A stretch of 64,000 nt of DNA from the NCBI RefSeq assembly GCF_010550245.1, contig NZ_JAAGLU010000010.1, positions 186,001-250,000 of the forward strand, given 5' to 3'. Positions within the stretch are counted from its first letter, which is position 1, and every line of letters starts with the position of its first letter. The notes under the pieces were generated by a model, which had not been told where the DNA came from, made no database searches, and was given only the letters and a program-made list of their open reading frames with translations. This stretch comes from Streptomyces sp. SID12501. Its GTDB lineage: Bacteria > Actinomycetota > Actinomycetes > Streptomycetales > Streptomycetaceae. Positions 15,563 through 23,273 of the stretch are shown in pieces. A program made the translations under genes and the position numbers.

Positions 15563-16999
15563 ATGCGTCGAGCAAAGATCGTCTGTACTCTGGGCCCCGC
15601 CACCGACTCGTACGACCAGATCAAAGCACTGGTCGATGCCGGAATGGACGTGGCCCGCTTCAACCTCAGTCACGGCAGCTACGCCGAACACGAGGTGCGT
15701 TACCAGCACGTCCGCAAGGCCGCCGACGAAACCGGCCGCAGCATCGGCCTCCTCGCCGACCTTCAAGGCCCGAAGATCCGACTCGGCCGCTTCGCCGAAG
15801 GCCCCGTACTCCTCGAACGCGGGGACACCTTCACCATCACCGTCGAAGAAGGCGTCGAAGGCGACCAGCAGACCTGCGGAACCACCTACGCGGGCCTCGC
15901 CACCGACGTCACCCCCGGCGAACTCGTCCTCGTCGACGACGGCAAGGTCTGCCTCCAGGTCACCGCCGTCGACGGACCCCGCGTCCACACCAGGGTCGTC
16001 GAAGGCGGAGTGATCTCCGACCACAAGGGCCTCAACCTCCCCGGCGTGGCGGTGTCGGTCCCCGCCCTCTCCGACAAGGACGAGGCGGACCTCCGCTGGG
16101 CACTGCGCACCGGCTTCGACGTCATCGCGCTGTCCTTCGTTCGCAGCGCACGCGACATCGACGACGTCCACCGCATCATGGACGAGGAACACCGCCGCCT
16201 CCCGGTCATCGCCAAGGTCGAGAAGCCGCAGGCGGTCGAAGCGATCGACGACATCGTCGCCGCCTTCGACGGCATCATGGTCGCCCGCGGCGACCTCGGC
16301 GTCGAAATGCCCCTGGAGCAGGTCCCCATCGTCCAGAAGCGCGCGATCAAGCTGGCTAAGCGCAACGCCAAGCCGGTCATCGTCGCCACACAGATGCTCG
16401 AATCGATGATCGAGAACTCCCGCCCGACAAGGGCGGAAGCTTCGGACGTGGCGAACGCGGTCATCGACGGCACGGACGCGGTCATGCTGTCCGGCGAGAC
16501 GAGCGTGGGCAAGTACGCCATCGAGACGGTCCGCACGATGGCGAAGATCATCGAGGCGGCCGAGGAGGACATCCTGGCCAAGGGCCTTCCGCCACTGACG
16601 GACCGCAACAAGCCCCGCACGCAGGGCGGCGCGGTGGCCCGTGCGGCGGCCGAGATGGGCGACTTCCTCGGCGCGAAGTTCCTGGTGGCGTTCACCCAGT
16701 CCGGCGACACGGTGAAGCGACTGTCCCGGTACAGGTCCCCGATCCCGCTCCTGGCCTTCACCCCGGACCCGGAGACCCGGTCCCAGCTGACGCTGACGTG
16801 GGGCGTGGAGACGTTCCTGGGCCCGCATGTCGACTCCACGGACGCGATGGTCGACCAGGTGGACGAACTGCTGCTGAAGTACGGGCGCTGCCAGAAGGGC
16901 GACGTGGTGGTGATCACGGCCGGCTCCCCGCCCGGGGTCTCCGGCTCCACCAATCTGGTGCGGGTGCACCACATCGGGGAGGACGACAGCCCCAAGTAG
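15563..16999 (+). CDS. pyk: Pyruvate kinase
   Basis: A 478-aa glycolytic enzyme making pyruvate and ATP from phosphoenolpyruvate and ADP. Recognisable parts are the N-terminal RAKIVCTLGPA and FNLSHG (K+ and substrate site), the B domain, VIAKVEKPQA with the catalytic Lys, VARGDLGVE with metal-binding Glu/Asp, and KPVIVATQMLESM. Length is typical of bacterial enzymes. No SD is visible and a -10 sits 7 nt upstream, so translation may be leaderless. A strong terminator follows. By position it corresponds to the S. coelicolor pyk1 gene, from memory. Confidence 0.97.
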   Translation: MRRAKIVCTLGPATDSYDQIKALVDAGMDVARFNLSHGSYAEHEVRYQHVRKAADETGRSIGLLADLQGPKIRLGRFAEGPVLLERGDTFTITVEEGVEGDQQTCGTTYAGLATDVTPGELVLVDDGKVCLQVTAVDGPRVHTRVVEGGVISDHKGLNLPGVAVSVPALSDKDEADLRWALRTGFDVIALSFVRSARDIDDVHRIMDEEHRRLPVIAKVEKPQAVEAIDDIVAAFDGIMVARGDLGVEMPLEQVPIVQKRAIKLAKRNAKPVIVATQMLESMIENSRPTRAEASDVANAVIDGTDAVMLSGETSVGKYAIETVRTMAKIIEAAEEDILAKGLPPLTDRNKPRTQGGAVARAAAEMGDFLGAKFLVAFTQSGDTVKRLSRYRSPIPLLAFTPDPETRSQLTLTWGVETFLGPHVDSTDAMVDQVDELLLKYGRCQKGDVVVITAGSPPGVSGSTNLVRVHHIGEDDSPK

Positions 17000-17012
17000 G
17001 CGTTCCCCCGAT

Positions 17013-17040
17013 GGGCCCCTCTTTGACGGAGGGGCCCTTC
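17013..17040 (+). terminator. pyk terminator
   Basis: GGGCCCCTC pairs with GAGGGGCCC (17013-17037 region) around TTTGACG, followed by TTCTTC. It lies just after the pyk stop and also faces the convergent LAGLIDADG gene. Confidence 0.85.
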
Positions 17041-17045
17041 TTCGG

Positions 17046-17834
17046 TCAGTGCTTGGGGCCTACGTGTGTGTCCATCAGGGCTACGGAGGCTTTGCGGGCG
17101 ACGGAGATATTGAAGGGGTCACTGCCTCGGGCGAGGCTGGTCCACTCGACGCCGACTTTGTCGAGGGTGTCGCTGAAGAGCTTCCTGATGTCGTCGGACT
17201 TGTTGGTGAAGAAGTAGCGAGGGTATTCGTAGCGCTTGCGCTCACCGGCGACCAGGCGAGTGGTCCAGTTGGTGATGCGGCAGCCGTCGGAGTGGATGAG
17301 GCCGCGAATAAATGCCCAGGGGTGCGCGTCGACGATGTCCTGTTGCCAGGGCTCCAGGGCGATGCGGCGGTCGTGCTTCTTGCCGGGGCCGTGCTGAGGG
17401 AAGAGGCAATGCAGGTGCTTCGAATAGACCTTTACGTTGCTGCAGCCGGTCCTGCGGACACGGCAGACGGAGTTGTCGGGGAAAACCGCGCGCATGGCCC
17501 GCTCACACTCGTCCATGAGGCCGGTCCAGGACTCGGTGCAGGTGATCATCAGGTTGGGCACACGGTGCTCGGAATATTGGCTGATGTGGCCGTCGCCGAG
17601 GTAGAGGCCGAGTAGGTAGCTGTAGGCCTCTTCGTCGAGTTCCCGGCCGTCGCAGCGATGACACTTGGGGTCGTGCTTCCCGGGGCATTCGCCGTGCTTG
17701 GCTCGGTCCATGTGCTTCCAGTAACCGACTGTCCCGAGTGGGACGTTGAGGCGCCGCGCCACCTCTGCGTTCTTTGCACCGCCGCGTAGCAGTGTGACCG
17801 CCTTCTGTCGCACGTCAGTGCCGTGAAAATTCAT
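17046..17834 (-). CDS. Free-standing LAGLIDADG homing-endonuclease-like protein with HTH
   Basis: A 262-aa protein. An N-terminal helix-turn-helix (AEVARRLNVPLGTVGYW) leads to a small Cys cluster (CPGKHDPKCHRC) and then two LAGLIDADG helices: YLLGLYLGDG and AFIRGLIHSDG, each with the acidic residue that binds metal. This is the layout of a monomeric homing endonuclease or a regulator derived from one. ATG 17834 has no SD; an in-frame GTG at 17867 is also possible. It sits alone between the pyk terminator and the tRNA-Leu terminator, and looks less GC-rich than its neighbours, which suggests transfer. No intron or intein host is visible. Confidence 0.85.
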   Translation of the reverse strand: MNFHGTDVRQKAVTLLRGGAKNAEVARRLNVPLGTVGYWKHMDRAKHGECPGKHDPKCHRCDGRELDEEAYSYLLGLYLGDGHISQYSEHRVPNLMITCTESWTGLMDECERAMRAVFPDNSVCRVRRTGCSNVKVYSKHLHCLFPQHGPGKKHDRRIALEPWQQDIVDAHPWAFIRGLIHSDGCRITNWTTRLVAGERKRYEYPRYFFTNKSDDIRKLFSDTLDKVGVEWTSLARGSDPFNISVARKASVALMDTHVGPKH

Positions 17835-17872
17835 GCGAGCACTCTGTGTCACTGATCGCGACGACACGCAGC

Positions 17873-17907
17873 AAAAAGCGGATGTTCACGAGAACGTGAG
17901 CATCCGC
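17873..17907 (-). terminator. tRNA-Leu terminator
   Basis: GCGGATG (17878-17884) pairs with CATCCGC (17901-17907), with an inner TTCACG/CGTGAG helix. On the minus strand the hairpin is followed by TTTTT (17877-17873), a classic intrinsic terminator just after the tRNA. Confidence 0.9.
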
Positions 17908-17916
17908 TTCCAGATG

Positions 17917-17999
17917 TGCCGGGTGCGGGATTCGAACCCGCAAGCCCTCTCAGGCAGAGGTGTTTGAGACCTCCGTGTATGCCATTCCACCAACCCGGC
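17917..17999 (-). tRNA. tRNA-Leu (anticodon CAA)
   Basis: An 83-nt cloverleaf. The acceptor stem is GCCGGGT/ACCCGGC with discriminator A; the anticodon stem GAGGT/ACCTC encloses loop CTCAAAC, giving anticodon CAA, which reads UUG. A long class II variable arm and a GGTTCGAATCC T-loop are present. The 3' CCA is not encoded. This is a possible integration site, but no integrase lies beside it. Confidence 0.96.
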
Positions 18000-18095
18000 C
18001 AGGCGCTGACGCGAGTGTACCGGTTCACCGCAGGTCCACGCCGCTAGGTAGGCTGCAAAGCAGCAGCAGTGCCCGGCCCGTATCAAGGAGCCCCC

Positions 18096-18752
18096 GTGAC
18101 CGCCCCCGAGTCGCCCCAGCCCGCAGACGCGCCCGACGACGACAAGTCGCACGTGCCTCCGCTGACGACCCGTGTCGTCATTGCCGAGGACGAGGCGCTC
18201 ATCCGGCTCGATCTCAAGGAGATGCTCGAAGAAGAGGGCTACTCCGTCGTCGGTGAGGCCGGTGACGGCGAGGAGGCCGTGGAGCTTGCCCGTAAGCACC
18301 GGCCCGACCTCGTCATCCTCGATGTGAAGATGCCGAAGCTCGACGGCATCTCGGCGGCCGAGAAGATCGCCGAGGAGTCCATCGCGCCCGTGCTGATGCT
18401 GACCGCCTTCTCGCAGCGCGACCTCGTCGAGCGGGCCCGGGACGCCGGAGCCATGGCGTACCTCGTGAAGCCGTTCAGCAAGAGCGATGTCGTGCCGGCG
18501 ATCGAGATGGCGGTGTCGCGGTTCAACGAGATGCGGACGCTGGAGAAGGAGATCGCGGATCTCACCCTGCGGCTGGAGACCCGCAAGCTCGTCGATCGTG
18601 CCAAGTCGGTCCTCCAGACGGAGTACGGCCTGTCCGAGCCCGCCGCGTTCCGGTGGATCCAGAAGACGTCGATGGACCGGCGTATGTCCATGCAGCAGGT
18701 CGCCGAGGCGGTCATCGCCGACGCCGAGGAGAAGAAGGCCGCGAAGGGCTGA
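18096..18752 (+). CDS. ANTAR-domain response regulator (PdtaR-like)
   Basis: A 218-aa regulator. The receiver domain has the acidic pocket EDE, phosphoacceptor Asp76 (ILDVKMPKLDG) and Lys in VKPF. The C-terminal ANTAR domain (RLETRKLVDRAKSVLQ ... EPAAFRWIQKTSMDRR) binds paired hexaloop RNA hairpins to prevent termination of target transcripts. GTG 18096 has AAGGAG 5 nt upstream. The partner kinase (PdtaS type) is not in this window. It is convergent with the liv operon across a long hairpin. Target RNAs cannot be named from this sequence. Confidence 0.93.
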   Translation: MTAPESPQPADAPDDDKSHVPPLTTRVVIAEDEALIRLDLKEMLEEEGYSVVGEAGDGEEAVELARKHRPDLVILDVKMPKLDGISAAEKIAEESIAPVLMLTAFSQRDLVERARDAGAMAYLVKPFSKSDVVPAIEMAVSRFNEMRTLEKEIADLTLRLETRKLVDRAKSVLQTEYGLSEPAAFRWIQKTSMDRRMSMQQVAEAVIADAEEKKAAKG

Positions 18753-18786
18753 CGCGGCCACGGACGGACGTACGAGACCAACGTAG

Positions 18787-18838
18787 GTGTACGAGGAGGC
18801 CCGCACCCCCGGCCAGGGGTGCGGGCCTCCTCGTACAC
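18787..18838. terminator. Bidirectional terminator, 23-bp perfect stem
   Basis: Arms 18787-18809 and 18816-18838 are perfect reverse complements (23 bp) around a 6-nt loop. It separates the convergent ANTAR gene and livF. No clear T-run follows on either side. Confidence 0.85.
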
Positions 18839-18862
18839 GCCGTGTGCGTACCGTCGAAGGAC

Positions 18863-19579
18863 TCAGTCCTCGCCGAGGTAAGCCTTTCTGACCGAGTCGT
18901 CGTGCAGCAGGTGCTGGCCGGTGCCGGAGAGCACGATGTTGCCGACCTCCATGACGTGTCCCTGGTCGGCGAGGGAGAGCGCCGCCTGGGCGTTCTGCTC
19001 GACGAGGAGGATGGTCGTGCCGGCGGCCTTGAGTTCGACGATGGTCGCCATGATCTTCTGCATCATGATCGGCGAGAGGCCCATGGACGGCTCGTCGAGC
19101 ATCAGCAGCTTGGGCTGGGACATCAGGGCGCGGCCCATGGCGAGCATCTGCTGTTCGCCGCCGGAGAGGGTTCCCGCGGCCTGCTTCCTGCGTTCCCCGA
19201 GGATGGGGAAGAGGTCGTAGGCGCGCTGGATGTCCTTCTCGATGCCTGCCTTGTCGGTGCGCAGAAACGCTCCGAGCTGGAGGTTTTCGGTGATCGTCAG
19301 CCGGGGGAAGATGTGGCGTCCCTCGGGTGAGTGGGCGAGGCCGAGAGCGACGATCTTGTGGGCGGGGGTGCCGGTGATCGGCTTGCCGTCGAAGAGGACG
19401 CGGCCGCTGCTGGGCTTGAGGAGCCCCGACAGGGTGCGCAGCGTGGTGGTCTTGCCGGCGCCGTTGGTGCCGATGAGGGTGACGATCTGGCCGGCTTCGA
19501 CGGTGAAGGAGATGCCCTTGACGGCTTCGATCTTGCCGTAGGCGACCTTGAGGTCTTCGACCTCCAGCAGTGCGGTCAC
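18863..19579 (-). CDS. livF: Branched-chain amino acid ABC transporter ATPase LivF
   Basis: A 238-aa ABC ATPase. Walker A is GTNGAGKT, the signature LSGGEQQ, Walker B LLMLDEPSMGL and the H-loop residue is replaced by Gln-containing VEQNA, as usual in LivF. It powers import with LivG. GTG 19579 overlaps the livG stop as GTGA, and AGGA lies upstream. It is the last gene of the livKHMGF operon, before the long terminator hairpin. Substrate preference (Leu/Ile/Val or other amides) is inferred from family only. Confidence 0.94.
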   Translation of the reverse strand: MTALLEVEDLKVAYGKIEAVKGISFTVEAGQIVTLIGTNGAGKTTTLRTLSGLLKPSSGRVLFDGKPITGTPAHKIVALGLAHSPEGRHIFPRLTITENLQLGAFLRTDKAGIEKDIQRAYDLFPILGERRKQAAGTLSGGEQQMLAMGRALMSQPKLLMLDEPSMGLSPIMMQKIMATIVELKAAGTTILLVEQNAQAALSLADQGHVMEVGNIVLSGTGQHLLHDDSVRKAYLGED

Positions 19580-20457
19580 TTGGCAGGTCCTTCCGTGCTG
19601 GTGGTGCTCTGCGCTCCGGCGGCTTCGGCCGCTTCGACTTCGGCGATCTCCTCGGCGCCGGGGGCGCCTTCGAAGGGGGTGCCGAGGTAGGCGGCGATGA
19701 CGCGGTCGTCGTTCTGGACGACTTCCGAGGTGCCTTCGACGATCTTTTCGCCTTGGACGAGACAGGCGACGCGGTCGCTCAGATTGAAGATGAAGCGCAT
19801 GTCGTGCTCGATGACGAGGACGGCCATGCCCCGGTCGCGGATGGCGAAGACGAGGTCTTCGGTCGCCCGTGTCTCCTGGGGGTTCATGCCGGCGGTGGGC
19901 TCGTCCAGAAGGAGGAGGCCGGGTTCGCTCGCCATGGCCCGGGCGATTTCGAGCTTGCGCTGTTCGCCGTAGGGGAGGTTGCGGGAGAGGTGGTCGGCCT
20001 TGTGGGCGAGGCCGATGAACTCGAGGAGTTCCATGGCGCGTTCGCGGGAGGTGGCTTCGGCCCTGCGGAAGCCGGGGCCACGGAGGAGGGCCGACCAGAG
20101 GCCTTCCTTCGTTCGGGTGTGGCGGCCTACGAGGACGTTTTCCAGGACGGTCATGTTGGAGAAGAGCCGGATGTTCTGGAAGGTGCGGGCGATGCCGGCG
20201 CTGGTCACGAGGTGGGGCTTGGGCGGGAGGACCTTGCCCTTGTAGGCGACCTTGCCTTCGGTGGGGACGTACAGACCGGTCAGACAGTTGAAGAAGGTGG
20301 TCTTGCCCGCGCCGTTGGGGCCGATGAGGCCGACGATCTCGCCGGTGTTGACGGTGAGGTCGACGTTGTGCACGGCGGTGAGGCCGCCGAAGCGCATGGT
20401 CACGCCGGTGGCTTCGAGGACGGGGCTGGTGGCCGTGGTGGTGGTCATGTGGGTCAC
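19576..20457 (-). CDS. livG: Branched-chain amino acid ABC transporter ATPase LivG
   Basis: About 293 aa. Walker A is GPNGAGKT, followed by the LivG-typical ARTFQNIRLF, signature LPYGEQRKLEIARA, Walker B LLLLDEPTAGMN and EHDM with the switch His. The C-terminal 45 residues (EGAPGAEEIAEVEAAEAAGAQ) form an acidic Ala/Glu extension not found in E. coli LivG. Starts at GTG 20457 (GTGA overlap with livM) or ATG 20448 are both possible; I give the coupled start. Confidence 0.94.
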   Translation of the reverse strand: MTHMTTTTATSPVLEATGVTMRFGGLTAVHNVDLTVNTGEIVGLIGPNGAGKTTFFNCLTGLYVPTEGKVAYKGKVLPPKPHLVTSAGIARTFQNIRLFSNMTVLENVLVGRHTRTKEGLWSALLRGPGFRRAEATSRERAMELLEFIGLAHKADHLSRNLPYGEQRKLEIARAMASEPGLLLLDEPTAGMNPQETRATEDLVFAIRDRGMAVLVIEHDMRFIFNLSDRVACLVQGEKIVEGTSEVVQNDDRVIAAYLGTPFEGAPGAEEIAEVEAAEAAGAQSTTSTEGPAK

Positions 20458-22235
20458 GCCCCTGCCTTGGTGACGCCGACGGTGGAGTCGGGGAGGCCGG
20501 TTTCGGGGGTGTCGAGTTGGCCCGTCTCGTGGAATTCGAGCTGGCGGCGCCGGTTGGCAATGATGCCTTCGGGCCGGAAGCGCATGAGGACCACGAGGGC
20601 GAGGCCGAAGGCGAAGAGCTGGTACTCCTTGAGGAAGCCGAGCTTCTCGGGGAGCAGGTAGAGGAGCGTGGCGCCGAGGATGGGGCCGTTGACGGTGCCC
20701 ATGCCACCGAGGACCACCGCGGCGAGCAGGAAGGCGGAGTTCGGCGGGACGGAGCCGGCGAACTGGTAGGGCGCGGGGTTGACGCTGTAGCCGACGTGGG
20801 CGCTGACCGTACCGGCGAGGCCGGCGAGGGAGGCGCCGAGTGCGAAGGCGATGAGTTTGACGCGGAAGCCGTTGATGCCCATGGCGGTGGCGGCGGTCTC
20901 GTCCTCGCGGATGGCGATCCAGGAGCGGCCGATGCGGGAGTCCGCTGCCCTGTTGAAGACGACGACGACGATCGCGGTGATGACCAGCATCAGCAGGAAG
21001 TAGTTCGCGAATCGGCCGATGGTGATCGAGCCGATGTCGTGGGCGGTCCCGAAGTTGAAGCCGAAGATCTCCAGGTCGGGGATCATCGAGATGCCGTTGG
21101 GGCCGTTGGTGATGTTGGGTCCGGAGGTGCCGTCGAGGTTGTTGACGGTGATGCGGAAGATCTCTCCGAAGCCCAGGGTGACGATGGCGAGGTAGTCGCC
21201 GCGCAGTCGCAGGGTGGGGGCGCCGATGAGGACGCCGAAGACGAGCGAGGCGAGCATGCCGGTGAGCATGGCGGCCCAGAAGGGGAACTGGACGCCGGAG
21301 AACCGGGAGAACTCGGAGCCGGAGACCAGGGCCGCGGCGTAGGCGCCGACGCCGAGGAAGGCGACGTATCCGAGGTCGAGGAGTCCGGTGAGGCCGACGA
21401 CGATGTTGAGGCCGAGGGCGACGGTGGCGACGACGAGGATGTTCACGCCGATGTTGGAGTTGTGCTCGTCGTTCTCGACGAAGGGGAAGAGCGCCGCGGC
21501 GAGGAACGCCATGGAGGTGGCGAATCCCTTGTGGCGGGCGTTGAGTTCGGAGATGCGGTCGAAGAGGCCGGCGGTGAGCAGTGCCCAGGCGCCGAAGACG
21601 ACGAGCAGCAGATAGCCGAGGAACGTTTCGCTGGCCTCCGGGTCGACGCCGATGCCGTAGGCGAAGACGAGCAGGGCGAAGGCGGTGGCGGCGGAGATGA
21701 CGAGGCGTTCGACCCAGCCGGGGAGCCTGGTCGCCGCGGGGATGTTCTCGGGCTTGGTGATGTAGCTCTTGGCCGTGTCACCGGGCTGGGGGAGTGCGAG
21801 GGCGCCGAGGAGGGCCGCCAGTGAGGCGATCGCGGCGATGTAGGCGCCGGGGTCGAGGGCCACGAGGCCCTTGAGGTCGACGGCGATCGCGATGGTGGTG
21901 AACCAGCTGACGGCGAACGCGGAGGCGGCGGCGAGTGCGACGGGCGCGGTGGCGCCTGCCGGGTTGAGCCACTTGAGGCCGCGTACGTTCCAGAGGGTGA
22001 GCGCGTACAGGAGGGTGAGTGCGCCGGCGACGAGGGCGAGGATCTGGAGTCCGGCCGGGGAGCCGTAGTAGGTGAGGTCCCCGGGGAATTCGGACGTGTA
22101 GGTCCACGACATGAACGTGCTGGCGATGGTGCCGACGGCGCCGATGGCGATGAGGACGCGTGCGGTGCTCTGGGGGAGTGCGATGAGGCCGCCGGGGGTG
22201 GCCGTGGTCTGGTCGGTGGTTGCCATGCTGCTCAC
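20454..22235 (-). CDS. livM: Branched-chain amino acid ABC transporter permease LivM, long form
   Basis: A 593-aa polytopic membrane protein. The C-terminal 310 residues are the LivM permease (NIVVGLTGLLDLGYVAFLGVG, GAPTLRLRGDYLAIVTLGFGE, the EAA-like RIGRSWIAIREDETAATAMG). The first 270 residues add about six hydrophobic segments (for example VLIAIGAVGTIASTFMSW), far longer than E. coli LivM. GTG 22235 overlaps the livH stop as GTGA; an ATG at 22226 is the alternative. It forms the channel with LivH. The role of the N-terminal membrane region is unknown. Confidence 0.92.
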   Translation of the reverse strand: MSSMATTDQTTATPGGLIALPQSTARVLIAIGAVGTIASTFMSWTYTSEFPGDLTYYGSPAGLQILALVAGALTLLYALTLWNVRGLKWLNPAGATAPVALAAASAFAVSWFTTIAIAVDLKGLVALDPGAYIAAIASLAALLGALALPQPGDTAKSYITKPENIPAATRLPGWVERLVISAATAFALLVFAYGIGVDPEASETFLGYLLLVVFGAWALLTAGLFDRISELNARHKGFATSMAFLAAALFPFVENDEHNSNIGVNILVVATVALGLNIVVGLTGLLDLGYVAFLGVGAYAAALVSGSEFSRFSGVQFPFWAAMLTGMLASLVFGVLIGAPTLRLRGDYLAIVTLGFGEIFRITVNNLDGTSGPNITNGPNGISMIPDLEIFGFNFGTAHDIGSITIGRFANYFLLMLVITAIVVVVFNRAADSRIGRSWIAIREDETAATAMGINGFRVKLIAFALGASLAGLAGTVSAHVGYSVNPAPYQFAGSVPPNSAFLLAAVVLGGMGTVNGPILGATLLYLLPEKLGFLKEYQLFAFGLALVVLMRFRPEGIIANRRRQLEFHETGQLDTPETGLPDSTVGVTKAGA

Positions 22236-23164
22236 GCCCTGTCCGCGACGCGTTCGCCGACCAGGCCTTGTGGCCTGAACAGCAGTACGAGGATGAGGAG
22301 GACGAAGGCCCAGACGGATGCCCAGCCGCCGCCGCCGAGCTGCTGCATGCCGGGGATGCCGTCGATGTAGGAGGTCGCCATGGTTTCGGCGAGGCCGAGG
22401 ACGAGGCCGCCGATCATGGCGCCGTAGATGTTGCCGATACCGCCGAGGACGGCGGCGGTGAAGGCCTTGAGTCCCATCTGGAAGCCCATGTCGTACTTGA
22501 CCGAGCCGTATCGCAGGCCGTAGCCGACGGCGGCGACCGCGGCGAAGAACCCGCCGATGGCGAAGGCGATCACGATGATGCGGTTGGTGTCGATGCCCAT
22601 GAGCTGGGCGGTGTCGGGGTCCTGCGCGGTGGCCTGCATGGCGCGGCCGGTGCGGGAGAGGTTGACGAAGAGGGCGAGGGCTGCCATGCAGAGGGGGGCG
22701 GCGACGATGACGAACACGGAGCCGCTGCTGATGCTGATGGAGCCGAGGTGCCAGGGGCCGAAGTCGAGCTGGGGGAAGTTCCGGTCGGTCTTGGCGTCGG
22801 GGTACCAGTTGAAGACGGCCTGCTGGAGGGCGAGGGAGAGGCCGATGGCGGTGATGAGGGGTGCGAGGCGTGGCGCTCCGCGTAGTGGTCGGTACGCGAA
22901 ACGTTCTGCCCCGACCGCGATGAGGACGGAGACGAGTCCGCCGCCGATGAGCATCGCCGGTAGGGCTAGCCACATGGATGTGTCGTCGGGGAGGACGAAG
23001 AGGTAGACCGTGAGTGCGCCGAAGCCGCCGGTCATGAAGATCTCGCCATGGGCGAAGTTGATGAGCTGGACGATGCCGTACACCATCGTGTAACCGATGG
23101 CGATCAGCCCGTACATCGAGCCGAGGAACAGCCCGTTGGCCAGCTGCTGCGGCAGGGTGTTCAC
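22232..23164 (-). CDS. livH: Branched-chain amino acid ABC transporter permease LivH
   Basis: A 310-aa membrane protein with about eight hydrophobic segments. GLIAIGYTMVYGIVQLINFAHGE is the LivH hallmark and FTAAVLGGIGNIYGA is the conserved late loop; the cytoplasmic coupling helix is RAMQATAQDPDTAQLMGI. GTG 23164 has GGAGG 7-8 nt upstream. A 109-bp gap with a strong hairpin separates it from livK, so livH and the later genes may be expressed at a lower level than the binding protein. Confidence 0.94.
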   Translation of the reverse strand: MNTLPQQLANGLFLGSMYGLIAIGYTMVYGIVQLINFAHGEIFMTGGFGALTVYLFVLPDDTSMWLALPAMLIGGGLVSVLIAVGAERFAYRPLRGAPRLAPLITAIGLSLALQQAVFNWYPDAKTDRNFPQLDFGPWHLGSISISSGSVFVIVAAPLCMAALALFVNLSRTGRAMQATAQDPDTAQLMGIDTNRIIVIAFAIGGFFAAVAAVGYGLRYGSVKYDMGFQMGLKAFTAAVLGGIGNIYGAMIGGLVLGLAETMATSYIDGIPGMQQLGGGGWASVWAFVLLILVLLFRPQGLVGERVADRA

Positions 23165-23210
23165 CGCATGGCCTCCATGTGGGATGGGGAGTGAAGCAGG
23201 GCGTGAAGCG

Positions 23211-23248
23211 GGCCGCGCGGTGACGTGTGGTCGTGGCCGCGCGGCCCG
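23211..23248 (-). terminator. Attenuating hairpin between livK and livH
   Basis: Arms 23211-23221 and 23238-23248 are perfect 11-bp complements (GGGCCGCGCGG) around a 16-nt loop, with no T-run. It likely lets most transcripts stop or be stabilised after livK. Confidence 0.6.
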
Positions 23249-23273
23249 TGGGTGGTGCTAGCGGCGGTGGAGG

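Noticed and set aside
17046..17999. Integrated element at tRNA-Leu
   Set aside because: No integrase, no duplicated tRNA end and no phage genes; only the LAGLIDADG gene is present.
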